Below are positions 19,169 through 27,513 of a stretch of 64,000 bases of DNA, one piece after another. Position 1 is the first letter of the stretch; each line of letters starts with the position of its first letter. The DNA is from an uncultured Bacteroidales bacterium (GTDB lineage: Bacteria; Bacteroidota; Bacteroidia; Bacteroidales; UBA932), in the NCBI GenBank assembly GCA_947630665.1, contig CANRID010000002.1, forward strand, positions 62,001 to 126,000, in the 5' to 3' direction. The notes below the pieces were generated by a model. That model was not told where the DNA came from. It made no database searches and was given only the letters and a program-made list of their open reading frames with translations. Made by a program: the position numbers and the translations under genes.

Positions 19169-20563
19169 TCAGTATCCCAATATTTTCAGCATGGACTTAT
19201 AGGTTTGTTCCTTACTGAAAAGCTTGGTGAAATACTCTCCGTTTTCGTCTTTGTCTATTATAATATGTTTGGGGGCCGGCTGCAGGCAATGCTGGATCCC
19301 TCCGAAACCCGCAATGGATTCCTGATAGGCACCGGTGTGGAAAAATCCTATATATAACGGATCTGTACGGTCCTTGATGGTAGGAAGGAAGATGGCGTTT
19401 GCATGGGCTTCCGCGTTATAATAATCCTGGGAATCGCAGGTAAGCCCTCCCAAAAATACGCGCTGGTATTGGCAATCCCATTTATTTATAGGCAGCAGGA
19501 TGAATCTTTGCTTGATACCCCAGGTGTCGGGAAGGGTAGTCATAAAGGAACTGTCCACCATGTACCACCGTTCCCGGTCGTTCTGCTGTTTGATATCCAG
19601 CACCTGGAATATGGTAGCGCCGCTTTCTCCCACGGTAAAACTTCCGAATTCCGTAAAGATGTTCGGTTCCGGAACGCCCCGCTGCTGACACATGCTTTTG
19701 ATCTGGGCGATGATCTCTTCCGCCATATATTCGTATTCATAATCCTGGATCAGGGAGTTTTTTATCGGGAAGCCACCTCCGATATTCAGGGAATCCAGAT
19801 CCGGACATACCTGCTTCAGATCGCAGTAAACGCTTACGCATTTGGCGAGTTCATTCCAATAATATGCATTGTCCCGAATGCCGGTATTGATAAAGAAATG
19901 CAGCATTTTCAACGAAAATTTCGTGCTTTCTTTAATTTTGTTCATATAGAAAGGGACGATGTCGCTATAACGGATACCTAATCGGGAAGTATAAAACTCG
20001 AATTTCGGCTCTTCTTCCGCCGCAATGCGTATTCCGATCTTGGTGGGTTCTTTAATGCACAGATCCAGGTCTTCGAACTCCGTCATATTGTCTAAGATGG
20101 GAATGACATTGATCCATCCGTTATTCCTCATATTGGCGATATTTTCTATATACGTATCCTTTTTAAATCCATTGCAGATAATATACAGATCCTGGCCGAT
20201 GATCCCTTCATCGTAGAGAGCTTCTATCAGATTTATGTCGAATGCGGAGGAGGTCTCCAGATGGATGTCGTTTTTAAGCGCCTCTTCCACTACAAATGAA
20301 AAATGAGAACTTTTGGTACAATAGCAATAATGGTAATCGCCTTTGTAATCCACTTTGGCCATGGCTACATTGAACATTCTTTTGGCCCGCTGGATCTGGC
20401 TCGATATTTTAGGCAGATACGTTATTTTTAGCGGAGTTCCATATTGTTCGATTACGTCCATCATGGGAATATCGTGAAAATACAATTCGCCGTCGATTAC
20501 CTTAAATTCGTCTTGCGGAAACTCGAATGATTGTTCTATCAGATCGATATATTTGTTTTTCAT
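19169..20563 (-). CDS. Fold-III PLP decarboxylase, arginine decarboxylase-like
   Basis: A 464-residue alanine-racemase-fold PLP enzyme resembling the short arginine decarboxylase of Bacteroidetes, which makes agmatine for polyamine synthesis. The likely PLP lysine is K84 in CYCTKSSH, and a glycine-rich phosphate motif SLNIGGGFP and GAYQESIAGFGG near the C-terminus are visible. It is shorter than the roughly 630-residue SpeA. Diaminopimelate-type or other basic amino-acid decarboxylation cannot be excluded. An upstream in-frame start at 20605 would add 14 residues; 20563 is preferred. No other polyamine gene is in the window. Confidence 0.78.
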   Translation of the reverse strand: MKNKYIDLIEQSFEFPQDEFKVIDGELYFHDIPMMDVIEQYGTPLKITYLPKISSQIQRAKRMFNVAMAKVDYKGDYHYCYCTKSSHFSFVVEEALKNDIHLETSSAFDINLIEALYDEGIIGQDLYIICNGFKKDTYIENIANMRNNGWINVIPILDNMTEFEDLDLCIKEPTKIGIRIAAEEEPKFEFYTSRLGIRYSDIVPFYMNKIKESTKFSLKMLHFFINTGIRDNAYYWNELAKCVSVYCDLKQVCPDLDSLNIGGGFPIKNSLIQDYEYEYMAEEIIAQIKSMCQQRGVPEPNIFTEFGSFTVGESGATIFQVLDIKQQNDRERWYMVDSSFMTTLPDTWGIKQRFILLPINKWDCQYQRVFLGGLTCDSQDYYNAEAHANAIFLPTIKDRTDPLYIGFFHTGAYQESIAGFGGIQHCLQPAPKHIIIDKDENGEYFTKLFSKEQTYKSMLKILGY

Positions 20564-20603
20564 TTCACAAATGTAAGTGAGTTGGTTGGCATTTATTTTA
20601 CAC

Positions 20604-20620
20604 AAGTAACTAAGTTACTT
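20604..20620. repeat. Inverted repeat in the leader of the arginine decarboxylase-like gene
   Basis: AAGTAAC and GTTACTT are perfect 7-base arms around TAA, between the promoter at 20636-20668 and the start codon at 20563. It could be a regulator site or a small mRNA hairpin. Confidence 0.45.
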
Positions 20621-20635
20621 TTGAAAAATTAGGCG

Positions 20636-20668
20636 CAAATATATACAATATTTTATTTTTCATTCAAA
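20636..20668 (-). promoter_or_regulatory. Promoter of the arginine decarboxylase-like gene
   Basis: On the reverse strand TTTG (20665-20668) and TATATTTG (20636-20643) are separated by 21 bases. Transcription would start near 20629 and give a leader of about 65 bases. A second TACATTTG at 20568-20575 lies only 4 bases from the ATG and is less likely to be the promoter. Confidence 0.55.
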
Positions 20669-20717
20669 TTTTCCCAAGTTATTTGTTATATAATCGGACA
20701 GATTATAAAAAAAATAC

Positions 20718-20725
20718 TAATTTTG
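20718..20725 (+). promoter_or_regulatory. -7 element upstream of the tamL-like gene
   Basis: TAATTTTG matches TAnnTTTG, 19 bases before the ATG at 20745. An AAAGGAG sequence follows almost directly before the start. No convincing -33 element is seen. Confidence 0.45.
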
Positions 20726-20744
20726 CATAAATCGTAAAAGGAGC

Positions 20745-23090
20745 ATGAGGTTTCTAAATGTCTGTAAGTTATATATCTATATACTTTTATCAGTCTTTGC
20801 TGGGGCTTGCAGCACCACGAAGGTAATTCCTCAGGGAGAAAGCCGTCTCAAAGCGAATAAAATCGTTATAGAGAATTCCGAAACCTATCCGGCTTCCGAT
20901 CTTCAGCCTTATATCAAGCAAAAGCCCAATACTTATTTTGTTTTCGGATGGAATCCGTTTCTGAATATCTATAATTGGAGCAACGGGAAAAACAACGGAT
21001 GGAACCGTTTCGTAAAAAAACTGGGGCAGGCGCCGGTCATATTCGATCCCAACCTGGTGGAAAGCAGCAAGCGGAATATGGATAACCACCTTGTTTATTT
21101 GGGCTATTACAATTCGACCATTACCGATACCGTCGTTACCAAAAAAAAGAAAACTACGGTTACTTACCGCATCCGGTTAGGAAAACAATATTATATAGAC
21201 CAGGTGGAGTATATCATCCGGGACAGCGCCCTGCGTACCAAATTTTATGCGGATACCGCCCGGAGCATGATTAAAAAGGGAAATCTTCTATCGGAGAAAA
21301 TGCTGGAGGACGAATCGCAGCGGATTGCAAAGATATTCAGGGATCAGGGTTATTACGGATTCACAAAAAACTATTTCTTTTTCGAGGCGGATACCCTTAA
21401 ACAGAACGATTCGGCAAAGTTGCAGGTGCGCATAGAGGACTATACCCGGAATGAATACTCCAAAGATGGAAAGCCGCACCGGGTTTTTCATTTCGGAAAC
21501 GTTTATATCAATCCCGTACGCAACTATAATCTTTTTATCCGGGCGGCCGGGCGGTTGTCGGACACATCGGATACCTCGGCCGTTGCGAATTCCTCCGCCG
21601 GCATATCCGGCCAGACGCCCATGCCCAGGCCGGCGAATGATACGGTCTTATTTAAAGGAATCAATCTGATTTACCGGGGCAAACCCCTGCTGCGTCCCAA
21701 TGTGCTGGCTCATACCAACCGGATCAAGCCCGGCAGCCTTTATGACGAAAGCGCCGTGTCGAATACATATAACCGGTTTAGCAATCTGGGACTTTTCAGC
21801 AGCGTGAACATACAGGTCAACGAAGTCGATTCGGCTACCGTAGATTGCAGTATGAAATTGACGGCGTCCGATTTGCAGGGATATAAAATCAATCTGGAGG
21901 CTTCCAGCAATTCCAACGGACTTTTAGGAATTTCCCCGAAGATTTCCTATTTCTATAAAAACCTGTTCCGGGGAGGGGAATTGTTCAGCATAAGCTTAGG
22001 CGGAAATTTCCAATTCAAATTCAAGGACAAAGTCCGCTCTACGGAATTCGATGTTTCTACAAGCCTTAACGTGCCTGATTTTCTGTTGATTCCCGATAAA
22101 TTATTTAAAAACGCCCAACAGCTTCCCCACACGGAAATTTCCTTTTCCTACAATTATCAGAATCGCCCGGAATATACCCGCAATATCATATCCGCCACGT
22201 ACGGATATACCTGGAGCCGGAAGAACCGGTTCTTTTACAAAGTAAATCCGTTACAGGTAAATATAGTGAAATTGTCGGATATCAGCGATGACTTTTATCA
22301 GAGTCTCGATAATCCGTTCCTCAGGAATTCATATCAGAACCACTTCGATTTAGGATTGGGCGCCTCCTTGTATTATACTACCGACGCTTCGCCGAATCCT
22401 TCCAGAAGCTATTTTTATTTGCGCTGGCAAAATGATATCGCAGGTAATGTTCTAAGCCTTTTCAATCATTTGCTTCCCGAAAACTCCAACGGGGAAAGGA
22501 CCATCTGGGGATCATCTTATTCCCAATACTACCGGACAGAAATTTCGGCCGTATATACCTGGAAATTCGGCAAATCCAACAGACAGGCATTGGCTGCCCG
22601 GCTGCTCTTCGGAATCGGATCCGGTTACGGCAACTCCCTCTCGCTGCCTTTCGAAAAATTGTTCTGGGCCGGCGGAGCGTACAGTCTGAGAGGTTGGCAG
22701 GCCCGTACCGTAGGCCCGGGTAACGCCCAGTTAGACACGACCTTTTCCATACCTAACCAAACGGGGGACATCCGTTTAGAAGGGAATATAGAATACCGTT
22801 TTCCCCTTTTCTGGAATTTCGACGGAGCGGTATTCGTGGATGCCGGCAACGTATGGAATATGAAACAGGATTCCGGAGCGGATGAAAGCAAGTTCAAATT
22901 CAATAATTTCTATAAACAGATCGCCTTGGACTGGGGAGCAGGTCTCCGGCTGAATCTGGGCTTCGTATTGCTGCGTTTAGACATGGGAATTAAAACCTAT
23001 GACCCTTCCGACCGTCTTTGGCTGGGTCCCGACAGATGGTTCAAAAAAGGGAATTACGCACTTCAGTTCGGCGTCGGATATCCTTTCTGA
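20745..23090 (+). CDS. Omp85-family outer-membrane lipoprotein, TamL-like
   Basis: A 781-residue outer-membrane protein of the BamA/TamA family. The N-terminus MRFLNVCKLYIYILLSVF has a signal peptide ending FAGAC, so C22 is probably lipidated, as in the Bacteroidetes TamL lipoproteins. POTRA-like repeats cover about residues 30-380 and a 16-strand barrel the rest, with the VRGW-type motif seen as SLRGWQ and a final F in GVGYPF. It would help insert proteins or envelope components into the outer membrane. The partner gene tamB is not adjacent. The lipobox is imperfect (AGAC), so lipidation is inferred. Confidence 0.85.
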   Translation: MRFLNVCKLYIYILLSVFAGACSTTKVIPQGESRLKANKIVIENSETYPASDLQPYIKQKPNTYFVFGWNPFLNIYNWSNGKNNGWNRFVKKLGQAPVIFDPNLVESSKRNMDNHLVYLGYYNSTITDTVVTKKKKTTVTYRIRLGKQYYIDQVEYIIRDSALRTKFYADTARSMIKKGNLLSEKMLEDESQRIAKIFRDQGYYGFTKNYFFFEADTLKQNDSAKLQVRIEDYTRNEYSKDGKPHRVFHFGNVYINPVRNYNLFIRAAGRLSDTSDTSAVANSSAGISGQTPMPRPANDTVLFKGINLIYRGKPLLRPNVLAHTNRIKPGSLYDESAVSNTYNRFSNLGLFSSVNIQVNEVDSATVDCSMKLTASDLQGYKINLEASSNSNGLLGISPKISYFYKNLFRGGELFSISLGGNFQFKFKDKVRSTEFDVSTSLNVPDFLLIPDKLFKNAQQLPHTEISFSYNYQNRPEYTRNIISATYGYTWSRKNRFFYKVNPLQVNIVKLSDISDDFYQSLDNPFLRNSYQNHFDLGLGASLYYTTDASPNPSRSYFYLRWQNDIAGNVLSLFNHLLPENSNGERTIWGSSYSQYYRTEISAVYTWKFGKSNRQALAARLLFGIGSGYGNSLSLPFEKLFWAGGAYSLRGWQARTVGPGNAQLDTTFSIPNQTGDIRLEGNIEYRFPLFWNFDGAVFVDAGNVWNMKQDSGADESKFKFNNFYKQIALDWGAGLRLNLGFVLLRLDMGIKTYDPSDRLWLGPDRWFKKGNYALQFGVGYPF

Positions 23091-23211
23091 CGGAATTATC
23101 CGGTTCTTCCGATTCCGGGGTTGTATTTGGCCGTCAAATCGGTTAATCTTATCGGCTTCCCGCTTGTTTACTATATGTCAATAGAAGCCATAAGGAGGGC
23201 ATGTCCGTACC

Positions 23212-23858
23212 ATGTTGTATATAGAATTATATAACCGTATGAAAGAATCGGTTAATTATACCGATACCATGTATTCCGTCCCGCAGGCCGCGAAAAATTA
23301 CGAAAGGCTATCTTTTTCTTTCACGGATTCAATGAAAAGAACTGGATTAAATACTTTACCTGGGCCGCAAGGCTGGCCGCTTCCCGTCTTTGCATGTTTT
23401 GCGGAGGAGCGGTATTCAACCGCCTTTCCCCCGTGTCCAAATTCATTCTGGACAGCGAGGCCGATATGAGCCTGTATTCGTTTGTAGTGGAGCATCTGGA
23501 AAGTCACATGAAGCGGGACCCCGTAATGAAAGAATACCTGGGAACGCACCCGGAAGGCATGAATTTCCGTTGCATGATCGATTACAATATCCTGCGCGAA
23601 TACCGGGAATCCCTGTTCCGGAAAATGGCCGGACGGATGATGGCGGTCGTTTTAAAGCAGGATTCGGTAATTCCCCCGTATGAAGTGATCAACACGTTGC
23701 AGGGAGCCGGACGGAATATTCCGATTCCGGTAGATACGATGGACTTCCCGTATTCTTACAAGCATGAAGATCCGTTTCCGGCCAGAACGGCCATTGCATC
23801 CGAGGTAGAAAGCTCTTTCAGCCGGACTTTCGACCGGTTCTGCAGGTTTCTGGCCTGA
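23212..23858 (+). pseudogene. Decayed gene, probably a DUF6051-like alpha/beta-hydrolase-like protein
   Basis: Two frames carry protein-like sequence. One frame gives MLYIELYNRMKESVNY from 23212. After a stop at 23253 another frame, open to 23858, reads FFFHGFNEKNWIKYFTWA, then a C-terminal region with VIPPYEVINTLQGAGRN and FPYSYKHEDPFP. The HGFNEK segment and this C-terminal part resemble Bacteroides DUF6051 proteins of about 380 residues, but the middle and N-terminal parts are missing, as expected after deletion and frameshift. A shorter reading would be an intact 154-residue protein starting at 23394. Family assignment is from memory of motifs and is tentative. The spacer 23091-23211 shows nothing recognisable. 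Confidence 0.45.
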
Positions 23859-23880
23859 AAAAAGGCTCCCAGACGGAGCC
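23858..23880 (-). terminator. Intrinsic terminator after the CBM9-like gene
   Basis: On the reverse strand GGCTCC and GGAGCC form a perfect 6-base stem with a 5-base loop, followed by six T. It lies 10 bases downstream of the stop at 23890. Confidence 0.85.
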
Positions 23881-23889
23881 CATTGTTTA

Positions 23890-24726
23890 TTATTCGAAAA
23901 TCAGATATCCGAAATATTCCGGCGAATGAAAATTCGGCCGGGGGGTCCCGACAGGACTCCAGCTCAGATAATGCCGTTCCGGCATGTCATCGCCGCATTT
24001 GTAGAAATTGGCTCTGACCGTACGGCCTTTCAGGGCGGGAACCGGAGAGAGGGAAAACAGGGAGACGGGCAGGGCCACTGTAAGTTGCCACTGATAGACT
24101 CCCGCCTTTGCCGGAGCGGAATCCGCAGGTTCCTCTTCTATTTTTTTTATCCCGACAGGGCGGTCCCCCAAGGTGGAGGTACGGCGTATGCGCTTGAGAG
24201 CGTCCTCTCCGAAACGGGTTCTTTCGGTCCTTTTGGCTCCTCCCGCGAAAGTGCCTTTGCCGATACAGTTCATTTCCAGATTATAATAGGTGCTGTCGGT
24301 ACCGGGTATGATAAAAAACTCCACACAGGAGTCTTTATAGGGAGCCGAGCCGGCATCTTCTCCGAAAACGGCCTTTATACATGTTTCCTTTACTCTGTAT
24401 TGAAGGTAGATTTCTTCCGCAGAATAGGCGATCCTGAATTTTACCTCCGGATAGTATGTAAATTCCGGCCAGTTCCGCAGATCTATCGGATGGAACTCTA
24501 TGTGCTGCGCATCGAACATGGAATCGATCTGGGCCGCGGCAGGAAAAGGGGAGGGGAATGCGACTTCCTTTACCCGGATGGTTTTGGGAGAGACGGTTCT
24601 ATCGGAATTCATGGAGATGTTTTTTTGAGAAGGTTCCTGTCGGGAGGAAAATAAAAAATACTCCTCCGGCAGTCCGGAAAGTACCGGAATCAGCAGGAGG
24701 AGTCTTATGATTGACAAAAGGTACAT
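23890..24726 (-). CDS. Exported carbohydrate-binding family 9-like protein
   Basis: A 278-residue protein with an N-terminal signal sequence (MYLLSIIRLLLLIPVLSG) and a CBM9-like/DOMON beta-sandwich of the type widely encoded in Bacteroidetes. Visible elements are EIYLQYRVKE, a DSCVEFFI strand, YYNLEMNCIGKG, and the closing HYLSWSPVGTPRPNFHSPE pattern. A sugar or glycan ligand is likely but not shown. The start codon overlaps the stop of the NagB/PIG-L gene by one base (TGATG), suggesting translational coupling. A strong terminator follows. Confidence 0.75.
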   Translation of the reverse strand: MYLLSIIRLLLLIPVLSGLPEEYFLFSSRQEPSQKNISMNSDRTVSPKTIRVKEVAFPSPFPAAAQIDSMFDAQHIEFHPIDLRNWPEFTYYPEVKFRIAYSAEEIYLQYRVKETCIKAVFGEDAGSAPYKDSCVEFFIIPGTDSTYYNLEMNCIGKGTFAGGAKRTERTRFGEDALKRIRRTSTLGDRPVGIKKIEEEPADSAPAKAGVYQWQLTVALPVSLFSLSPVPALKGRTVRANFYKCGDDMPERHYLSWSPVGTPRPNFHSPEYFGYLIFE

Positions 24727-26621
24727 CAGTCGAATTTATATTTTACGAATAATTCGATCGCCTGATATTCGGCCATTCCCAATTTGTCGAACAATACGGC
24801 CGTATTATGGTTCCTCTCTTCGGCCCGCTGCCAGAACTCCCGCTTGTCGGAGCCGGGGAATAACGGACGGTCTTTCTGGGATTGATGACGGAAAATGGCT
24901 TCCCTTTTGATTTCCACCTCTTCCGGACTCAGTGGAACGGCCATTTCCGCTTCGGCCACATCCCATTCCTGCCATGCCCCGCGATACATCCACAGACGGC
25001 AGTCCTTGAACCATTCTTCGTTTTTCAGTTCTTCACAGGCTGCGATAATGGCCTGGAAACATACGCGGTGCGTTCCATGCGGGTCAGATAAATCGCCTGC
25101 GGCGAAAATCTGGTGAGGTTTGATTTTTTTCAAAAGATTCTTTACGATTTCTATATCTTCGCGTCCTAACGGGTTCTTCTTGACTCCGCCGGTTTCATAG
25201 AACGGCAATTCCAGAAAATGCACCCTTTCTTCCGGGATGCCTAAATAACGGCAGGCGGAACGCGCTTCCCCGCGGCGAATGGCCGATTTGATTTCCCTTA
25301 CGTCCAGCGGATCCGGCTCTCCGGGATGCTTTTTAGCGATTTCGGAAACGACCCTTTGATAGATTTCATCGGATTTTTGGGCGGAAAAATCATACACCTT
25401 GCTGCTTTCCCGAATGAAATCCAAGTAGCGGACAACATCATGGTCGAATACGGCTATGTTTCCGGAAACCTCATAAGCCATGTGCAGTTCGTGTCCCTGC
25501 TCCGACAACCGGGCCACCGTTCCTCCCATGGAGATGACATCATCGTCCGGATGCGGGCTGAATACGATCACCCTCTTAGGGAACGGATACGCTCTTTCCG
25601 GACGGGTGGAATCGTCCGCATTGGGTTTTCCTCCGGGCCATCCGGAAATGGTATGCTGGAGATCGTTGAACACTTTGATATTGATCTTGCTGGCAGGTCC
25701 GTGACGGGTTACCAGATCGCTCATACCGTTGTCGTTGTAATCTCTGTCGGTGAGCTTCAAAATAGGTTTTTCCAGTTTCTTGCAAAGCCAGAATACCGAT
25801 TTGCGGATCATGTAGTCCGTCCATTGCGGTTTGCCGGTAAGCCATGGAGTGCTTATACGGGTAAGTTCCACCGAGGCGGCCTCATCGATAAAGATATGCA
25901 GGTTCTCGTGTTCCTGCAGATAGGAGTACGGCACCTGATCGGTAACATTCCCTTCCACTAATTTTTTAATGGACATCGCTTTGCCTTCTCCCCATGCGAG
26001 ATAATATATTTTCTTGGCTTCCAATATAGTGGCAATACCCATCGTCAAAGCGTGGTACGGTACGAATTCCACCCCGAAAAAGTCACTGGCGGCAGCAACC
26101 CTGGAAGTGTAGTTGAGGGTGATTTGCCGGGTGCGGGAATTGTAGGGGGATCCCGGTTCGTTGGAACCCATATCTCCGGTAACCAAGATGTCTATTCCTC
26201 CGGCATCTTCGATCTGCTGTTCATACTGCTCGCAATAAGCGGCGGTATCCTCCATTTTATTGCTTTCCAGACAGTGTATATTTTCCTTCGGGATATCTAC
26301 CAATTCGAAAAGATATTCGTTCAGAAAACGGTAATGGCTCTGGAGTTCGTTCCTGTCTAACGGATAATATTCGTTGATGGAGAAAATTTCTATATTTTTA
26401 AAGCTTACCTTTCCGGCTTCGTACGCTTTTACCAGATCTTCGCAAACCTGGATGCAGGCGGATGAAGCACCTAAGGCAAGTACGCATTTTTCTCTCCGTT
26501 TCGCTTTTTTTTCAGTGGTTCCGATTATATCCTCCACTATTTTTCTGGCAGCATCTTCCTGCGTCTTAAAGATGCTTACGGGCACTTTTTCATAGCGTCT
26601 TGAAAAATCTGACGTGTTCAT
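24726..26621 (-). CDS. NagB-like domain fused to a PIG-L/LmbE deacetylase domain
   Basis: A 631-residue fusion. Residues 1 to about 260 have the glucosamine-6-phosphate deaminase fold. Residues about 350-600 form a PIG-L/LmbE N-acetylglucosamine deacetylase-like domain with the zinc motif HPDDD (357-361) followed by VISMGGTVA. Deaminase active-site positions look lost: SINEYYP (81-87) stands where E. coli NagB has MDEY with catalytic D72; GDMGSNEPGS (149-158) replaces the NDGHIAFNEP-type loop carrying D141 and H143; and the GGTP phosphate loop is GASS. The deacetylase half may be the active part. It lies 17 bases after kdsA and overlaps the CBM9-like gene. Often annotated as nagB; that function is doubtful here. 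Confidence 0.82.
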   Translation of the reverse strand: MNTSDFSRRYEKVPVSIFKTQEDAARKIVEDIIGTTEKKAKRREKCVLALGASSACIQVCEDLVKAYEAGKVSFKNIEIFSINEYYPLDRNELQSHYRFLNEYLFELVDIPKENIHCLESNKMEDTAAYCEQYEQQIEDAGGIDILVTGDMGSNEPGSPYNSRTRQITLNYTSRVAAASDFFGVEFVPYHALTMGIATILEAKKIYYLAWGEGKAMSIKKLVEGNVTDQVPYSYLQEHENLHIFIDEAASVELTRISTPWLTGKPQWTDYMIRKSVFWLCKKLEKPILKLTDRDYNDNGMSDLVTRHGPASKINIKVFNDLQHTISGWPGGKPNADDSTRPERAYPFPKRVIVFSPHPDDDVISMGGTVARLSEQGHELHMAYEVSGNIAVFDHDVVRYLDFIRESSKVYDFSAQKSDEIYQRVVSEIAKKHPGEPDPLDVREIKSAIRRGEARSACRYLGIPEERVHFLELPFYETGGVKKNPLGREDIEIVKNLLKKIKPHQIFAAGDLSDPHGTHRVCFQAIIAACEELKNEEWFKDCRLWMYRGAWQEWDVAEAEMAVPLSPEEVEIKREAIFRHQSQKDRPLFPGSDKREFWQRAEERNHNTAVLFDKLGMAEYQAIELFVKYKFD

Positions 26622-26638
26622 GATATCTTGTTTTTTAA

Positions 26639-27472
26639 TTAACTCTCCGGTTCCAAAATAGCTTTTCTGATAGGTATCAAGGTTGCAAGAAGTTTTTCCA
26701 TAAGTTGGAGTTTAAGCATATTGGCACCATCCGATTTAGCCCGGGCCGGATCGGGATGAGTTTCTATGAACAACCCGTCGGCGCCCACCGCGATTCCCGC
26801 TTTGGCCATGGCGGTGATAAGGTGGGGAAGTCCTCCGGTTACGCCCGAGGACTGGTTGGGTTGCTGAAGGCTGTGCGTTACATCCAAAACGACGGGATAA
26901 CCGAATGAACGCATTTGGGGAATGCTCCGAAAGTCGATCACCAGATCGGAATAGCCGAATTGCGTTCCCCGTTCCGTAAGAATGATACGAGGATTCACGG
27001 CAGCGACTTTCTCCGCCGCGAACTGCATCGAAGCAGGGGAGAGGAACTGCCCCTTTTTAATATTCACATATCTGCCGGTATTTGCGGCCGCCTGCAGCAG
27101 ATCCGTCTGGCGGCACAAAAAAGCCGGTATCTGTAAAACATCTATATCATAGGAAGCGGCCATATCCGCTTCGTCCGGATTATGGATATCGGTGAGAACG
27201 GGTACCTGCAATTCTTTCCGTATATTTTTGAGGATCTCCAGACCTTCCCGGTCTCCGATACCGGTAAAGGATGAAAGTTTGGAACGGTTGGCCTTGCGGT
27301 AGGAAGCCTTGAATATGAAAGGGATCCGGTACAGGGAGGTGATTCTTTTCAATTCCTTTGCTATTGCGAATGTAATTTCCTCGCCTTCAATAACGCAAGG
27401 ACCGGCAATCAAAAAGAACATATCATTCCCGTAGTCCTCCATACAGGATAGATTCGGCACTTTCATCTCCAT
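26639..27472 (-). CDS. kdsA: 3-deoxy-8-phosphooctulonate synthase
   Basis: A 277-residue DAHP-synthase-class TIM barrel that condenses PEP with D-arabinose 5-phosphate to KDO-8-phosphate for lipopolysaccharide. Signatures include FFLIAGPCVIEGEE, FKASYRKANRSKLSS, TDIHNPDEAD, the NIKKGQFLSP loop and DVTHSLQQPN. It heads a reverse group with the NagB/PIG-L fusion and the CBM9-like gene. A second in-frame ATG two codons later is possible. It acts one step before the kdsC product encoded at 3303. Confidence 0.95.
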   Translation of the reverse strand: MEMKVPNLSCMEDYGNDMFFLIAGPCVIEGEEITFAIAKELKRITSLYRIPFIFKASYRKANRSKLSSFTGIGDREGLEILKNIRKELQVPVLTDIHNPDEADMAASYDIDVLQIPAFLCRQTDLLQAAANTGRYVNIKKGQFLSPASMQFAAEKVAAVNPRIILTERGTQFGYSDLVIDFRSIPQMRSFGYPVVLDVTHSLQQPNQSSGVTGGLPHLITAMAKAGIAVGADGLFIETHPDPARAKSDGANMLKLQLMEKLLATLIPIRKAILEPES

Positions 27473-27485
27473 GAATTTTATGCCG

Positions 27486-27493
27486 CAAAATTA
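27486..27493 (-). promoter_or_regulatory. -7 element of the kdsA promoter
   Basis: The reverse strand reads TAATTTTG, matching TAnnTTTG. Transcription would begin near 27479, giving a very short leader of about 7 bases before the ATG at 27472. Confidence 0.45.
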
Positions 27494-27513
27494 CTAAATT
27501 TATCGGGATGTTC

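Noticed and set aside
20568..20575. TACATTTG as promoter of the arginine decarboxylase-like gene
   Set aside because: Transcription would begin at or inside the start codon; the element at 20636-20668 with a -33 TTTG is a better candidate.
24149..24165. ATCCCGACAG inside the CBM9-like gene as a further copy of the intergenic repeat
   Set aside because: CCCGACAG recurs in several coding regions, so this copy is probably chance codon use.
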